Shown: piece after piece, positions 35,901-45,024 of the stretch
Layout of the letters: the number at the start of each line of letters is the position of its first letter
Numbering within the stretch: position 1 is the stretch's first letter
From: Typhlomys cinereus
Taxonomy: Eukaryota; Chordata; Mammalia; Rodentia; Platacanthomyidae
Length of the DNA stretch: 64,000 nucleotides
Direction: 5' to 3'
Assembly (NCBI GenBank): GCA_023101885.1
Contig: JALPQD010000294.1
Span: 124,001-188,000 of the forward strand
Notes under the pieces: generated by a model
What the model was told of the DNA's origin: nothing
Database searches by the model: none
What the model saw: the letters and a program-made list of their open reading frames with translations, nothing else
Made by a program: the position numbers and the translations under genes

Positions 35901-38233
35901 CCTCCAGGGACTTCCTGCTAACACCAGGGTTAGTATCTGGCAGATAGTAGAAAACCCGCTCCAACCCCAGCTCCTTGCTTGCCGGCCTAGGAGCCACACA
36001 GGCCCTCTAACTCTCACATCACCCAATCTCTCAGGCCTCCTGCAAAGCCCCAAGGTTCACCAAGGTCTCTCCATGACAGGAAGAGGCAACCTGGAAGGCT
36101 ACCTGGAGGACAGGACAAAACCACCTGTTACAGGGCCATGGCAGAGGAGGTGATCTAGGGGATCTCCAACTGATGGAGAAGGAGGAGACAGTCTGAAGGT
36201 AAGGCCCAGGAGGGTCAGAGGCATGGGTGATAGAGAAGCACAAGCTGTTCTCTGTTGGTCAAAGATGCTGAGACCCAGAGAGATGACTAAGAAATGGGTA
36301 CCCTGCTCCAAGTAGAAGAAAGAACAGAGGCAGCAAGGCCTCAGCATATACCTATAGTGCACTGGGTCTCCAAGGAACTTTTGTACATACAGCCCTCTCT
36401 GTTTAGCGGAGGAAACCAGTCCTATTCCACAGGTAAGCAAACTAAGGCACAGAGAGAAAAGGCGCTCAAGGAACAGGAAGTAGATAGCTAGACAGATCAG
36501 ATTAAGTCAGCACAGACTGATTTCTTTTTTTTACTCAAGACATAGCCCAGGCTGGCCTCAAGCTTCCTGGGTAGCAGAAAATGACACTGAACTTCCTACC
36601 ATCCTGCTTCCACCCTCCTGACAGCTTGACCTGCAGGCCTGAACCACCACCCCCAGTTTCTGCTATGCTAGGAAAGGAATCCATGGCATATGCTAGGCAA
36701 ACCCTCTGCCACTGGGCTACATCCCCAGCCCAGGGCAGACTGACTCAGCCTTCCTCTTCCTGAAAATATGAAACTGGGCCTGTCAAATTACTCTCCCCCT
36801 CCCGCCTTCCCCTGCTCCCATCTCCACAGCCATGCTTGCCCTTTCAGGGTCACCTCTGTCTTCATAGGTAACTGAACCATAGGAATCCTAGCAAAGAGAA
36901 GAGAAGAGGACCCAGAAGACGGGGGAGTGGTGCCCTGAGAAAAGACAAATGCCCACCAGGAGATGGAGACTGGACCACACTGGGAAACAAGGAGGGAGCC
37001 TCTGGGGAGGAGAAGAGGCTGTTGTGTGGCTAACCCTGACCCCCATTAGTGGTCATGACCATCAGGAAGAGGGTGGCAAGAGTATCCCAAACCAGAAAAT
37101 CTAGGCAACATAGTATGGCCCTTGCTCTGGGATACAGAATAGCTGGAAATAGCAATTGGGGTGTCTTTAAAGGGCCTAGGTGTTACCATGGGGGCGGTTC
37201 ATGACTTCTTGGGAGATGACAAGGTACAAAAGCCAAGAGCCCCCAAGTTTATGCGAGAGGGAACCTGTCCCAATAAAGACTAAAAGGTGACCCAAGGATG
37301 GATAAGGCGGCCATGCCTGTAATCTCAGCAATTGGGAAGCTGAAGCTGGAGGACCATGAGTTCAAGATGAGGCCATGGACCCCACTTCAAGACCCTGCCC
37401 CAAAACGATACAAATAATGACTACCAAAAGATGACTAAAAAAGGAGAAAGAAGGCGCCCAAAGTTTGGAAGACAAGTGTGCTCTGGTACTGCAGACGGTG
37501 GTAGGAGAGTGGAAGAGAAACCTTCGTAAGAGAAGGTCCACCTTCCAAGAAGTGGCACAGGTCTCCAGAGGAGAATGAGCAGAGAAACTGTCGGAGGACA
37601 TGACACTGTGCAGGGAAGGAAAAAGTTGATAAAGCAAAGGATGACACAACATCAGAAGTCCGCTTTAGGGGAAAGAAGTGGTAACACAGCCAGGAAGGAA
37701 GCGGCTCAGCAAAGACCTCTTGGGGCAGCCATGGACAAGTGTAGTCCAAGGTGGAATTTCATAGAAGCTGGGCCTAGCCTCAGAGGGGTCCAAGACAGGC
37801 TTGGCAGGAGAAAGAAGGCTCCAAAAAAGGACCTGCCTCGCCAAGAATGAAAGTAGGTGGCAGCATCAGGGGACCCGAGGGAAGGGAAGATGCTGACCTG
37901 GTGCAGGGCGCTGATGCCATCGGCATTGGTGGAGTCGAGAACCGCGCGGGCGGGCGGCGGAGCTTCGGGGTCGGGCTCGGAACCACGGTCCGGGTCGGGG
38001 TCAGCCGCGCGCAGCATCAGGCGAGCTTCGTCCAGATCTCCGCCTGCACAGGCCGCCAGGAACTCGGCGGCGCGCTCGAAACGGACGGTGCGGACGCGCC
38101 GTTCTCCGGGGCCCGGCTCGGCGCCCGCCCGCGCCCCCCATTGCCGCAGCTGTTCCTGCCGCCGCTCGCGGGCCGCCGCCGCCGCCGCTCCTGGTCCCCC
38201 CGCCGCCACGGCCGGGCCATCCTCCCCTGACAT
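16522..38233 (-). CDS. PPP1R12C: Protein phosphatase 1 regulatory subunit 12C (MBS85)
   Basis: Targets PP1 to myosin light chain and controls actomyosin assembly (family knowledge). Coding exons, 5' to 3': 38233-37898, 34311-34181, 34099-33981, 24232-24073, 21008-20864, 20780-20706, 19939-19866, 19797-19670, 19562-19489, 19348-19190, 19110-19043, 18507-18376, 18199-18109, 17989-(17897 or 17892), 17835-17775, 17602-17517, 17406-17366, 17287-17194, 17091-16987, 16902-16852, 16732-16682, 16608-16522. Motifs include the PP1-docking TVRF (residues 49-52), ankyrin repeats from exon 1 to exon 5 ([30 protein letters not shown]), the inhibitory phosphosite RRST in exon 13, and a C-terminal leucine-zipper coiled coil ending SKLSK. 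About 786 residues if exon 14 ends at 17897. The exon 14 junction is uncertain (see findings). The other junctions keep frame, although the exon 8 donor GTTGGG is weak. Confidence 0.93.
17464..17530 (-). repeat. PPP1R12C: 37-bp tandem duplication of a splice-donor segment
   Basis: The segment containing GCGGAG|GTGAGG at the end of PPP1R12C exon 16 is repeated 37 bases downstream in the same orientation. Copy starts are 17464 and 17501 in plus coordinates. Both donors look equally strong. Use of the distal one adds 37 coding bases and shifts frame. Confidence 0.9.
21575..21845 (-). repeat. Older B2-like SINE, minus strand
   Basis: Starts from TAATATAATTTTATTTATTTA in plus coordinates (the complement of the SINE tail) and ends at the complement of the GGCGAGATGGCTC head. 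It lies in the PPP1R12C intron between 21008 and 24073, sense to the gene. Confidence 0.75.
22803..23091 (+). mobile_element. Young B2-like SINE, copy 4, with 16-bp target duplication
   Basis: Full-length copy of the young family with an AATTGAATAAATAAAAAT tail. The duplicated site AAGAGGAAGAAAAATT is at 22788-22803 and 23092-23107. It is antisense to PPP1R12C. Confidence 0.92.
23263..23308. repeat. (TG)n microsatellite
   Basis: About 22 TG units following a B1-like SINE fragment in a PPP1R12C intron. ID-like text (CTGGGGCTGAAACCCAGGAC, complement) follows directly. Confidence 0.88.
25420..25725 (-). repeat. Older B2-like SINE, minus strand
   Basis: The complement shows the head GGGGCTGGAATGATGATTGTT and the older-family body, with GT-rich sequence representing its tail. 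Confidence 0.7.
27238..27312 (+). repeat. Imperfect (CTG)n trinucleotide repeat
   Basis: About 20 CTG/TGC units broken by TTC and TAC triplets, preceded by two TTG triplets. It lies in PPP1R12C intron 3. In the transcribed (minus) direction it reads as CAG repeats. Confidence 0.9.
29402..29431 (+). repeat. (AAT)n microsatellite
   Basis: About ten AAT units at the A-rich end of a B1-like fragment, in PPP1R12C intron 3. Confidence 0.85.
29520..29770 (+). repeat. Older B2-like SINE, 5' truncated, plus strand
   Basis: Starts inside the body at AAATGCCAGATGAAAACC. It continues with GTGGAGCCTGGGAAATCCCA and CAATCCAGGATGATTCCTAAAG and ends with CA and A-rich tail sequence. Confidence 0.75.
30547..30837 (-). 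mobile_element. Young B2-like SINE, copy 5, minus strand
   Basis: The only young copy here on the minus strand. Its T-rich end (complement of the A-rich tail) is at the low-coordinate side and its head, the complement of GGGGCTGGAGAGGTGGCTCA, at the high-coordinate side. The target duplication CCAGTCTACACTCTT is at 30532-30546 and 30838-30852. It is sense to PPP1R12C. Confidence 0.92.
32692..32965 (+). repeat. Older B2-like SINE with long (CA)n, plus strand
   Basis: Head GGACTGGGGAGATGCCTCAG, older-family body, and a tail of about 22 CA units at 32910-32953 followed by AGAAAAACAAAAAG. Located in PPP1R12C intron 3. Confidence 0.75.
34312..37897. other. PPP1R12C: PPP1R12C intron 1 (ortholog of the human AAVS1 intron)
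   Basis: By position this is the counterpart of the human intron known as AAVS1. It is unusually SINE-poor compared with intron 3. It contains pyrimidine-rich repeated phrases near 35430-35600 (CTCAGACCCAGAGGTCCAGG type) and a B1/ID-like fragment near 36530-36730. No other gene was recognised. Confidence 0.65.
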
Positions 38234-38256
38234 CGCGCCGGCCGCCCGCCCGCCCG

Positions 38257-38300
38257 CCCGCCCGCTCCTACGAGCGAACGAGCGGAGCCAGCGACCAACA
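38257..38300 (-). promoter_or_regulatory. AAVS1-like Rep-binding and nicking-site region in the PPP1R12C 5' UTR
   Basis: In human the PPP1R12C first exon carries GAGC-type repeats bound by AAV Rep and a nearby GGTTGG-type nicking site. Here the minus strand has CGCTCGTTCGCTCG (38284-38271), with GTTGG 10 to 15 bases upstream (38299-38295) and a GGGCGG run downstream (38264-38245). The tetramer array is imperfect. This is a host sequence, not viral DNA. Confidence 0.55.
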
Positions 38301-38391
38301 GTCGCCACCCGCCCGTCCCGGGGGCCGCCGGGAAGCTCGGCTCAGCCGCCCCCAGGGGATCACCCGGCCCGCCCTCCCGCCGCAGGGCCAG

Positions 38392-38399
38392 TGACGTCA
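38392..38399. promoter_or_regulatory. CRE palindrome TGACGTCA
   Basis: The full 8-bp CREB/ATF palindrome occurs about 160 bp upstream of the PPP1R12C start codon, inside the CpG island. Confidence 0.65.
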
Positions 38400-38799
38400 A
38401 TACGCTGACCCAAGGCGTGCTGGGAAATGGAGTCCTCAGCGTAAGGAAGCGTCTCACCCTTGCCGGATGCGAATGAGGGTGGGGGCTGGAGACTAACCGC
38501 AGGAAGCGCTTGGAAATGAAGTCTAGAAACGGAAGTTTTTAGTCTCACTAGCCCCGAGGTGCGTTAGGAAACCTGCCGCTCAAAGATGTCTAATGAGAGC
38601 ATGCCCCAGGGAACGCTGGGAAACGATTTGACAGCTCGGGAGGGATGCCCGATGCATTCTGGGAATTGTAGTGCGCTATGTTAAGGAGCCAGAGAGCAAG
38701 CCCTCAAATGATGAGTGGGAAATGGCAAGTGCAAATGCTGAAAGATACAGAACCAAACTTTCCAGGCATTAACTTTACATACTGCACTAGTTAGATACC

Positions 38800-39190
38800 A
38801 TCGTCAGCTTTACAATTAAAGGTTAAGTCTGGGCACATCTGTAAAGAATTTATAGTGAAGGCAAACCCTCATTAAGCCTGTGGGAGGTCTACTTGATGTG
38901 GAAAAACCCAGTCCATAGTGGGTAGGACCATTCCCTGAGCAAGTGGATTAAATGGAGCGAGCTGGTTCGGTAGTTTGGCATACTTTGACATAATGTATGT
39001 GGGCATTCTGGAAAGAGAAAAAAATGTGTTCTCTCACCTCTTTCTGTGCATATGTTATGACCATTTCCCTATCATGCTCTCCTGTCATGCTGATGAATTG
39101 TAACTGAATTGTAAACTAGAATAATACCCTTGTTCCCCTAAATGGTTTGGTTGTGAATTTATCAGCAACATGAAGAGAAACTGGAACGCA
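38800..39190 (+). repeat. Old dispersed repeat, copy A
   Basis: Shares ordered phrases with 47955-48385: GGGCACAT(C/T)TGTA near the start, CCCAGYCCATRGTGGGTRGGA in the middle, and a TGAACTGTAA then GTGATTTATCAGCAAC-like end. I cannot name the family. Confidence 0.6.
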
Positions 39191-39392
39191 TATAGTACAT
39201 CATTTACAGACTTTTTAAATAGGGCCTCATTTAGGTCAGATTAGCCTCAAACTCACTATGTAGCTGAAAATGACCATATGCTCCTGACTGCCTCCTAATT
39301 GCTGGGATTACCGACATGCACCACCATGTCTGCCTCTATCTTTCTTCTTCTTCTTTTAAACTGCTCCCCGTTGTTTAAAAATAAAGTCCATG

Positions 39393-39703
39393 GGGCTGGA
39401 GAGGTGGCTCAGGGGTTAAGCCTCCGCCTTGCAGGCGGAAGGTCCTGAGTTCGGATCCCAGATCCCACGTATAGACGCCAGGCGGAAGCGGGGGCGGCCT
39501 ACGCTTCTGGTCCTGGTAGGGCGGAGCCTGTGATTCCCCGGGGCAGAAGGAGGTGGAGGCATCCATGGTGGTTCGCGAATTCGTCCGTGGTTCTACACAT
39601 ACACAGACACACACACACACACAGACACACACGCGCGCGCACATACACACGCATATGCACACAGTTGAATAAATAATAATAATAATAATAAAATTTAAAA
39701 AAA
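39393..39703 (+). mobile_element. Young B2-like SINE, copy 6
   Basis: Full-length young-family copy between PPP1R12C and TNNT1. Its tail carries TTGAATAAATAATAATAATA. The sequence around AAATAAAGTCCATG before it recurs after the tail as AAATACAGTCCATG, an imperfect target duplication. Confidence 0.88.
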
Positions 39704-39957
39704 ATAAATACAGTCCATGATGACAAGAATTTCTGTCTTCTGTATGAACTATTAATTCTGTGTCAGGAACTGAACCCAAGAGTACATCGTGGAAAATAAT
39801 TTTCATTGAAGGAATAAATGAGATCGTGGGAAACACCAGAGCATACAGAAAGTAAGGGTCCGCAATTCAAATTAAAAGCAATTATTCCCAAACTCGTTCA
39901 GGTAACCATTCTCAGCATCTTGAGAAATTAAAGTTCTCAGTGCAAAAGGTCAGGGCA

Positions 39958-40245
39958 GGGTTGGAGAGATGACTCAGGGGTTAAGACTCTGCTTTGCAAG
40001 CAAAAGGTCCTGAGTACGGATCCCAGGTCCCGCATAAAACAACGCCAGATGGAAACAGAGGTGGCCTGCACTTCTAGCTCTGTTTGGGCGAAGCCTGCAA
40101 AATCCCAGAAAGAAGCAAAAAGGTAGAAGCAATCCAAGATGATTCTAGAAATCACCCTTGGTCTTCCACAGGGATACACAGTACCCTCTGACACACCCAC
40201 CCATATGCACATGGACACATGTAAAATAAATAATTTTTTTTTAAG
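39958..40245 (+). repeat. Older B2-like SINE, plus strand
   Basis: Head GGGTTGGAGAGATGACTCAG, older-family body (AACGCCAGATGGAAACAGAG, then CAATCCAAGATGATTCTAGA), and an AAATAAATAATTTTTTTT tail. It lies among the ZNF143-like elements. Confidence 0.8.
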
Positions 40246-41284
40246 TCAGAGCGATTAGGAAACAGCTTTAAGGTATTCTGGGAATTGTAGTCCTAACCCA
40301 AGGCACGCTGTGAAATCGGTTTCCAGTTCAACAGAAATCCAGAGTTCTTGGAATCCCTGTAACACACTGGAGACAGGAAACCCCTTCCCTAGGGGTCCAC
40401 CTGGGACAGCGGAGGACACTGGGATGCTCCACACTGTACTATACTCTCGTGGCATGCTGGGATTTGTAGTCCAAACGTTGATGCCCTACTAGGCTATCCA
40501 ACTTAGAACACTTTGATCTTCACATTAAGTATAGTGCCCCAAAATCCAATTTGAGAAGGCTAAAAGAAACTTTAAGACAGAAAGCTGCTGAAATTTGGAT
40601 AGAGACAACAATCTTTTGCCTCTAGGGCCCAAACTCACATCTTGACGTTTGTGCTCCTTCACCTGTCTTGGGGCTAATTTGTCTCTGCCTCCGGGGGTCA
40701 ATAGGGATAATGAACAGGAAGTATCTGATAAGCTGCTTTGGACTGCTTACATGCTCCTTTACCCACCATTAATATAATTTTCTTCAGTCTTTGTTTTTCC
40801 ATGAAGAAGTACTTTTTACCCCCAAAAAACCTGTTTTCTCACAAAACGAACAGACATTTGAGTGCCTAACTGTGAAGCTGCAAGGCCCCCTTGCTGCTAG
40901 TTAAATAACTTTGGAAAGATACAAAGTCAAGCAAGCCTGTAAGGAAGTCCTCAAATCCCAGCTACCCAAGATGCTGGGAAAGGAACTTGGAGCCCAATCT
41001 ACTCTACAGAGTAAGTTCAATTAAGACCAACCTGGATGAATTAGGAAGATCCTATCTCAAAATAAAAGATAACCATAGGAAGCTGGCTCAAGATAGCTCA
41101 GTGGTTAAAGAACCTGCTTGCAAACTTAGTGACTAGCTGGTGTGGTGGCCTGCCTGCAGTCCCAGCCCTTGGAAGGATAGAGAAATCTTGGAGCAAAGCA
41201 ATTACCTAGAAGCCCATATGGTAGGAGAGAACCAACATCTGAAAGTTGTCTTCTGACTTCCACCAGTGGACCATGGCATGCATG

Positions 41285-41288
<4 letters not shown>

Positions 41289-41321
<33 letters not shown>
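41289..41321. repeat. (CT)n microsatellite
   Basis: About 16 CT units at the 3' end of a B1- or B4-like SINE fragment in the PPP1R12C-TNNT1 gap. Confidence 0.85.
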
Positions 41322-41323
<2 letters not shown>

Positions 41324-42206
41324 AACATTCCAGTCCCACCCAACTTAAAAAAAGACTTTGGATGTAGCTGTAAAACACTTGTCAGACATGCATAAAGTCT
41401 TGTGTTCAAACCTCAGTTCCATAGAGAAAACAAAATCAACCAGACATTCCTTCGTTCTCCACGATGGCAGAAAGACAGGTGCTAATATGCACCACATAGA
41501 TAGATGATGCCAAAGAGATAAACAGAATCCCACAACAGTAATAATGTTGTTCTGTCCCGGCAGAGACAGAGATAGGCCTATCATAAACCAGATTCAATCC
41601 AATCTTGTTTGGTTTTGTTTTTGAGCCAGGGTCTCGGTGTGTATCCCAGGCTGGGCTCCAAGTCATGATCTTTTTGTTTCCACATCTCAAATGCTGAGAT
41701 TCCAGAAATGTATTCATTCCCTCTCTTCCCCACACCCTCTGATGTATTATTTAAAAATATCTTTAGAAATGTCATCCAAGAGACTGGAGAACGGCTCGGT
41801 GGATAAAGTACTTTTTACACAAGTGCAAGGACCAGAATTCTGATCCCCACCCCCCCATGTAAAAAGTCTAACAGGTATGGTAGCTTGCCTGCAATCCCAG
41901 CCCTTGGAAGGCAGAGAAAGGGAATATCTGGAGCAAAGTGACTACCTAGATGAGAAAGAACTACACTCATTGTGTAGTAAAGGGTGGCCTCAAATTCCTA
42001 AACCTCCACCTCCTGAGTGCTTAGATTACACACCTGTACCACTTTGCCCAGTTTACACAGTGCTGGAGATTCTTGCTTATTAAACAAACACTGCCGGCTG
42101 AGCTACCTCCCCAGCCCCCAACATGGCATGGAGAGGCGTCAATCAACCTGCACAGCCAGCCACACAGTGATAAACATCAAAGAACTCAGCAGATGTCTGA
42201 GAAGTC

Positions 42207-42212
42207 TTTAAT
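42207..42212 (-). terminator. TNNT1: TNNT1 poly(A) signal ATTAAA
   Basis: The minus strand reads TTTGAATTAAAGACTTC 58 bases after the TNNT1 stop. The short 3' UTR is typical of troponin genes. Confidence 0.8.
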
Positions 42213-42269
42213 TCAAACTAGAGATGGAACACATTTGGGAAGCTCCCAGACGGCCAGCCCCTTGCAGCT

Positions 42270-43552
42270 TCACTTCCAGCGGCCTCCAACTCGGCCCTTC
42301 CCAGCCCCTTTGCGGCTATGGGAGAAGGAGGAAGTGTCAGTAATAGGTGCTCTAGCTTCCAAGTAAACCAGGAAGCCTGTTTAGCATTATACCCACCCAC
42401 ATAATGAGGAAGAAGTGGGCAGAGGCCACCAGCAGTGTGTCTTTTCCTGCAGAACTGAGAATCAAACTCAAATATGCTACCACTGAGCCATACCCCCAAC
42501 CCTCACTGGAGGATTTGAGGCAGCTGCTCTACCACTGAGTATCAGTGAATAGTGTTTCTTTCAGGTAATAACCAATGGGTAATCAGTGGCTATGTGGAGT
42601 TGATTTTCCTAAGTTCAGGATGTTTGTGTGATTATGAACAAGGGGTGCGTGGGGAAGGAAACGGTGATATAGAATGGTGACATGCAAGAGGACTAGGAGC
42701 ATTGATATAAAGTCCAAACCCCACAAGAGACCATCCAGGAAGTAGAGAAAGACTAGGCACAGTAGCACATTTCCCAGTGTTCCAGATGCTGAGGTAGGAA
42801 GACGATGGTTTCAATTCTGAGGCCAGTCTGGACTACATAGCAAGATGTTGTTTCAAAAAAATAAAAATGAGGATTGAGAAGATGGCTCAGGGGTTAAAGT
42901 CTTTGCCTCACAAGCGAAAGGATTTGAGTTTCAATCCCCAGATCTCATGTAAAAATACTGGGTACGGGCTGGAGAGATAGCTTAGGGGTTCTACCTCGAA
43001 AGCAGAAGGCTCTGAGTTTGGATCTCAGATCCCATGTAAAAACACAGGCAGGAGTGGAAGGCAGAGTCTTGGAAATCCCAAAACAAAGTTAAAGGGAGGT
43101 ATCCAAGCAATCCAGGATGACTCCTGAAGTAGCCCCTGGGCCTCCACAGGCACATACACAGTGTCTTCTGATACTCACAGACACATAAAGACACACTGGG
43201 GTGTGAACACGCATACAAAATAAATTAGGAAAAAAACCTGATATGTGCTCGCTTCAGCAGCACATATACTAAAAATTGGAAAGATACAGAGAAGATTAGC
43301 ATGGCCTCTGCACAAAGATGACACACAAACTTGTGAAGCATTCCATATTTTAAAATTAAATTTAAAGTTAAATAAATAAAAAAATTTAAACTCTGAAATT
43401 TATTTTAAAAAACACTGAGCAAATATGGTGCGTCCTATAATCCTGGCCCTCAAAGGCAGAGCCTTGAAAACTCTAGAGCAAAGCAAAAAGGCAGTAGAGA
43501 AATCAAGGATGATTCCTGACATCATCCTTTGACTTCCACAGGCAAACACACA

Positions 43553-43585
<33 letters not shown>

Positions 43586-44979
43586 CCCAATAATAATAAT
43601 AACTAAAAATCAAAAAAGCAGATTAAAAAAAGGACAAATGGAGTGTCTTAGGGAAGCAAGGTTCAAAGAGAATAAACAGGGGAGGTAAAGTATCCAGATG
43701 ACACAGAAGTCACAGAAAGAGAAAAAGGAAGGGAGAGAAAGAGAGAGAGAGGGAAAGAGGCAAGGAGAGAGCCACATGGCCAGGAAACACTTACAACTTC
43801 TGGGCATGACTGATACGGTTGTACAGCACATTGATCTGTGGAACAGGAGGAGAGGCTGGAATAATGGTGGGGATGCCCCACCCTCCGGTGCTGCCATACC
43901 CCCCCCACAATGACTGGTCAGGTCTCACCTCATATTTCTGCTGCTTTAGCTTCTCCATCAAGTCAAACTTCTCTGACTCCAGCTGGTGGATCCACTCCAA
44001 CAACTCCTGGGCCTTCTCCCTGAAGGGACAGGAGAATTAGGGTGCTGGGGGAGCTGGGCTACGGGAGATTCTATTTTGCTCGGTTATTTTATTATTTTAT
44101 TTTATTTTACTTATCAGAGGGAGCACGAATGTGCCACATTGTATATGTGGAGACTTTCTGTGGACAACGTTCTGAAGTCAATGCTCTCCTTCTACCTTGT
44201 CAGATGGCCTCCACGACTGAACTCAGGCAGCCAGGTTTGCACGCAGGCACCTTTACCTTCTGAGCCAGGTCTGAACCGTTCCTTTTGTTTTTCAAGACAG
44301 GTCTCCATGGAAGCCAAATTCAACCGAGAGCCAAAGAGGACCCTGATCCTCCTGCCTCCACATCCTGAGTGTTGGGATTGCATCACCACCATACCAAGTT
44401 TATGTGGTACTTGGGATGGAACCAGGATTTGTTCATGCTAGACAAGTTCTCCATCGACTTGAGCCACACACTCCCGCCCCTCATCCTCTGGTTTATGACA
44501 TGGATCACATGATCTCTCTTACAATCTTAATGGTATCTCTAAAAAAAAAAAAAACAGAAATAACCTAGGCATGGTAACACAAGTCTGTAACCCCAACCCT
44601 GGGGCGTCTAAGGCTAGCAGATCACAAAGCCCCGGCTGACTACATACAAAAACTCTATCTAATAAATAAATAAATAAATATGTGGAAAAGAAGGCTTTCT
44701 TCCATAATATCTGGTCTTGCATCCTTCTTCAGAAGCAAAACCATGTAATTGAAAAGGGATTTTTGGGCTGGAGAGATGACTCAGGGGTTAAAACTCTGTC
44801 TCACAAGCAGAAGGTCCTGAGTTCAGATCCCAGGTCCCACATAAAAATGCCAGGTGGAAATGGCAGCAGCCTGCATTTCCAACCATGGTGGGCAGAGCCT
44901 GGGAAATCCCAGAGAAAAACAAGAAGGAGGTAGAAGCAATCCAGGATGATAGTCCTCCACAAAGACATACAGTGCCCTC

Positions 44980-45024
<45 letters not shown>

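Larger units (their letters stand above)
37900..38560 (-). promoter_or_regulatory. PPP1R12C: CpG-island promoter and first exon of PPP1R12C
   Basis: Very CpG-dense from about 37910 to 38400, covering exon 1, the 5' UTR and the probable start-site region. No TATA box is seen near the expected start. Just upstream are copies of a CTGGGAAATGGAGTC-like element. A TGACGTCA palindrome (cAMP-response element) sits at 38392-38399. Confidence 0.75.
38415..40472. promoter_or_regulatory. Cluster of ZNF143/THAP11-like elements
   Basis: Copies of the GCATNCTGGGAATTGTAGT family occur at 38415-38435, 38506-38523, 38612-38629, 38653-38675, 40272-40293, 40303-40321 and 40451-40472. The copies at 38653 and 40272 contain the full CTGGGAATTGTAGT core. 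All are in the same orientation. Confidence 0.65.

Noticed and set aside
18017..37749. Many 60-120 codon frames on both strands inside PPP1R12C introns
   Set aside because: They overlap SINEs, microsatellites or unique intron sequence and lack splice-consistent neighbours or recognisable domains.
38233..38308. Arginine-rich in-frame N-terminal extension of PPP1R12C that looks like a mitochondrial presequence
   Set aside because: The upstream codon at 38308 is GTG, not ATG, and the ATG at 38233 matches the known start MSGEDGP.
38281..38400. Search for integrated AAV or other viral DNA at the AAVS1 counterpart
   Set aside because: Only host promoter and UTR sequence is present. No viral reading frames or terminal repeats were seen.
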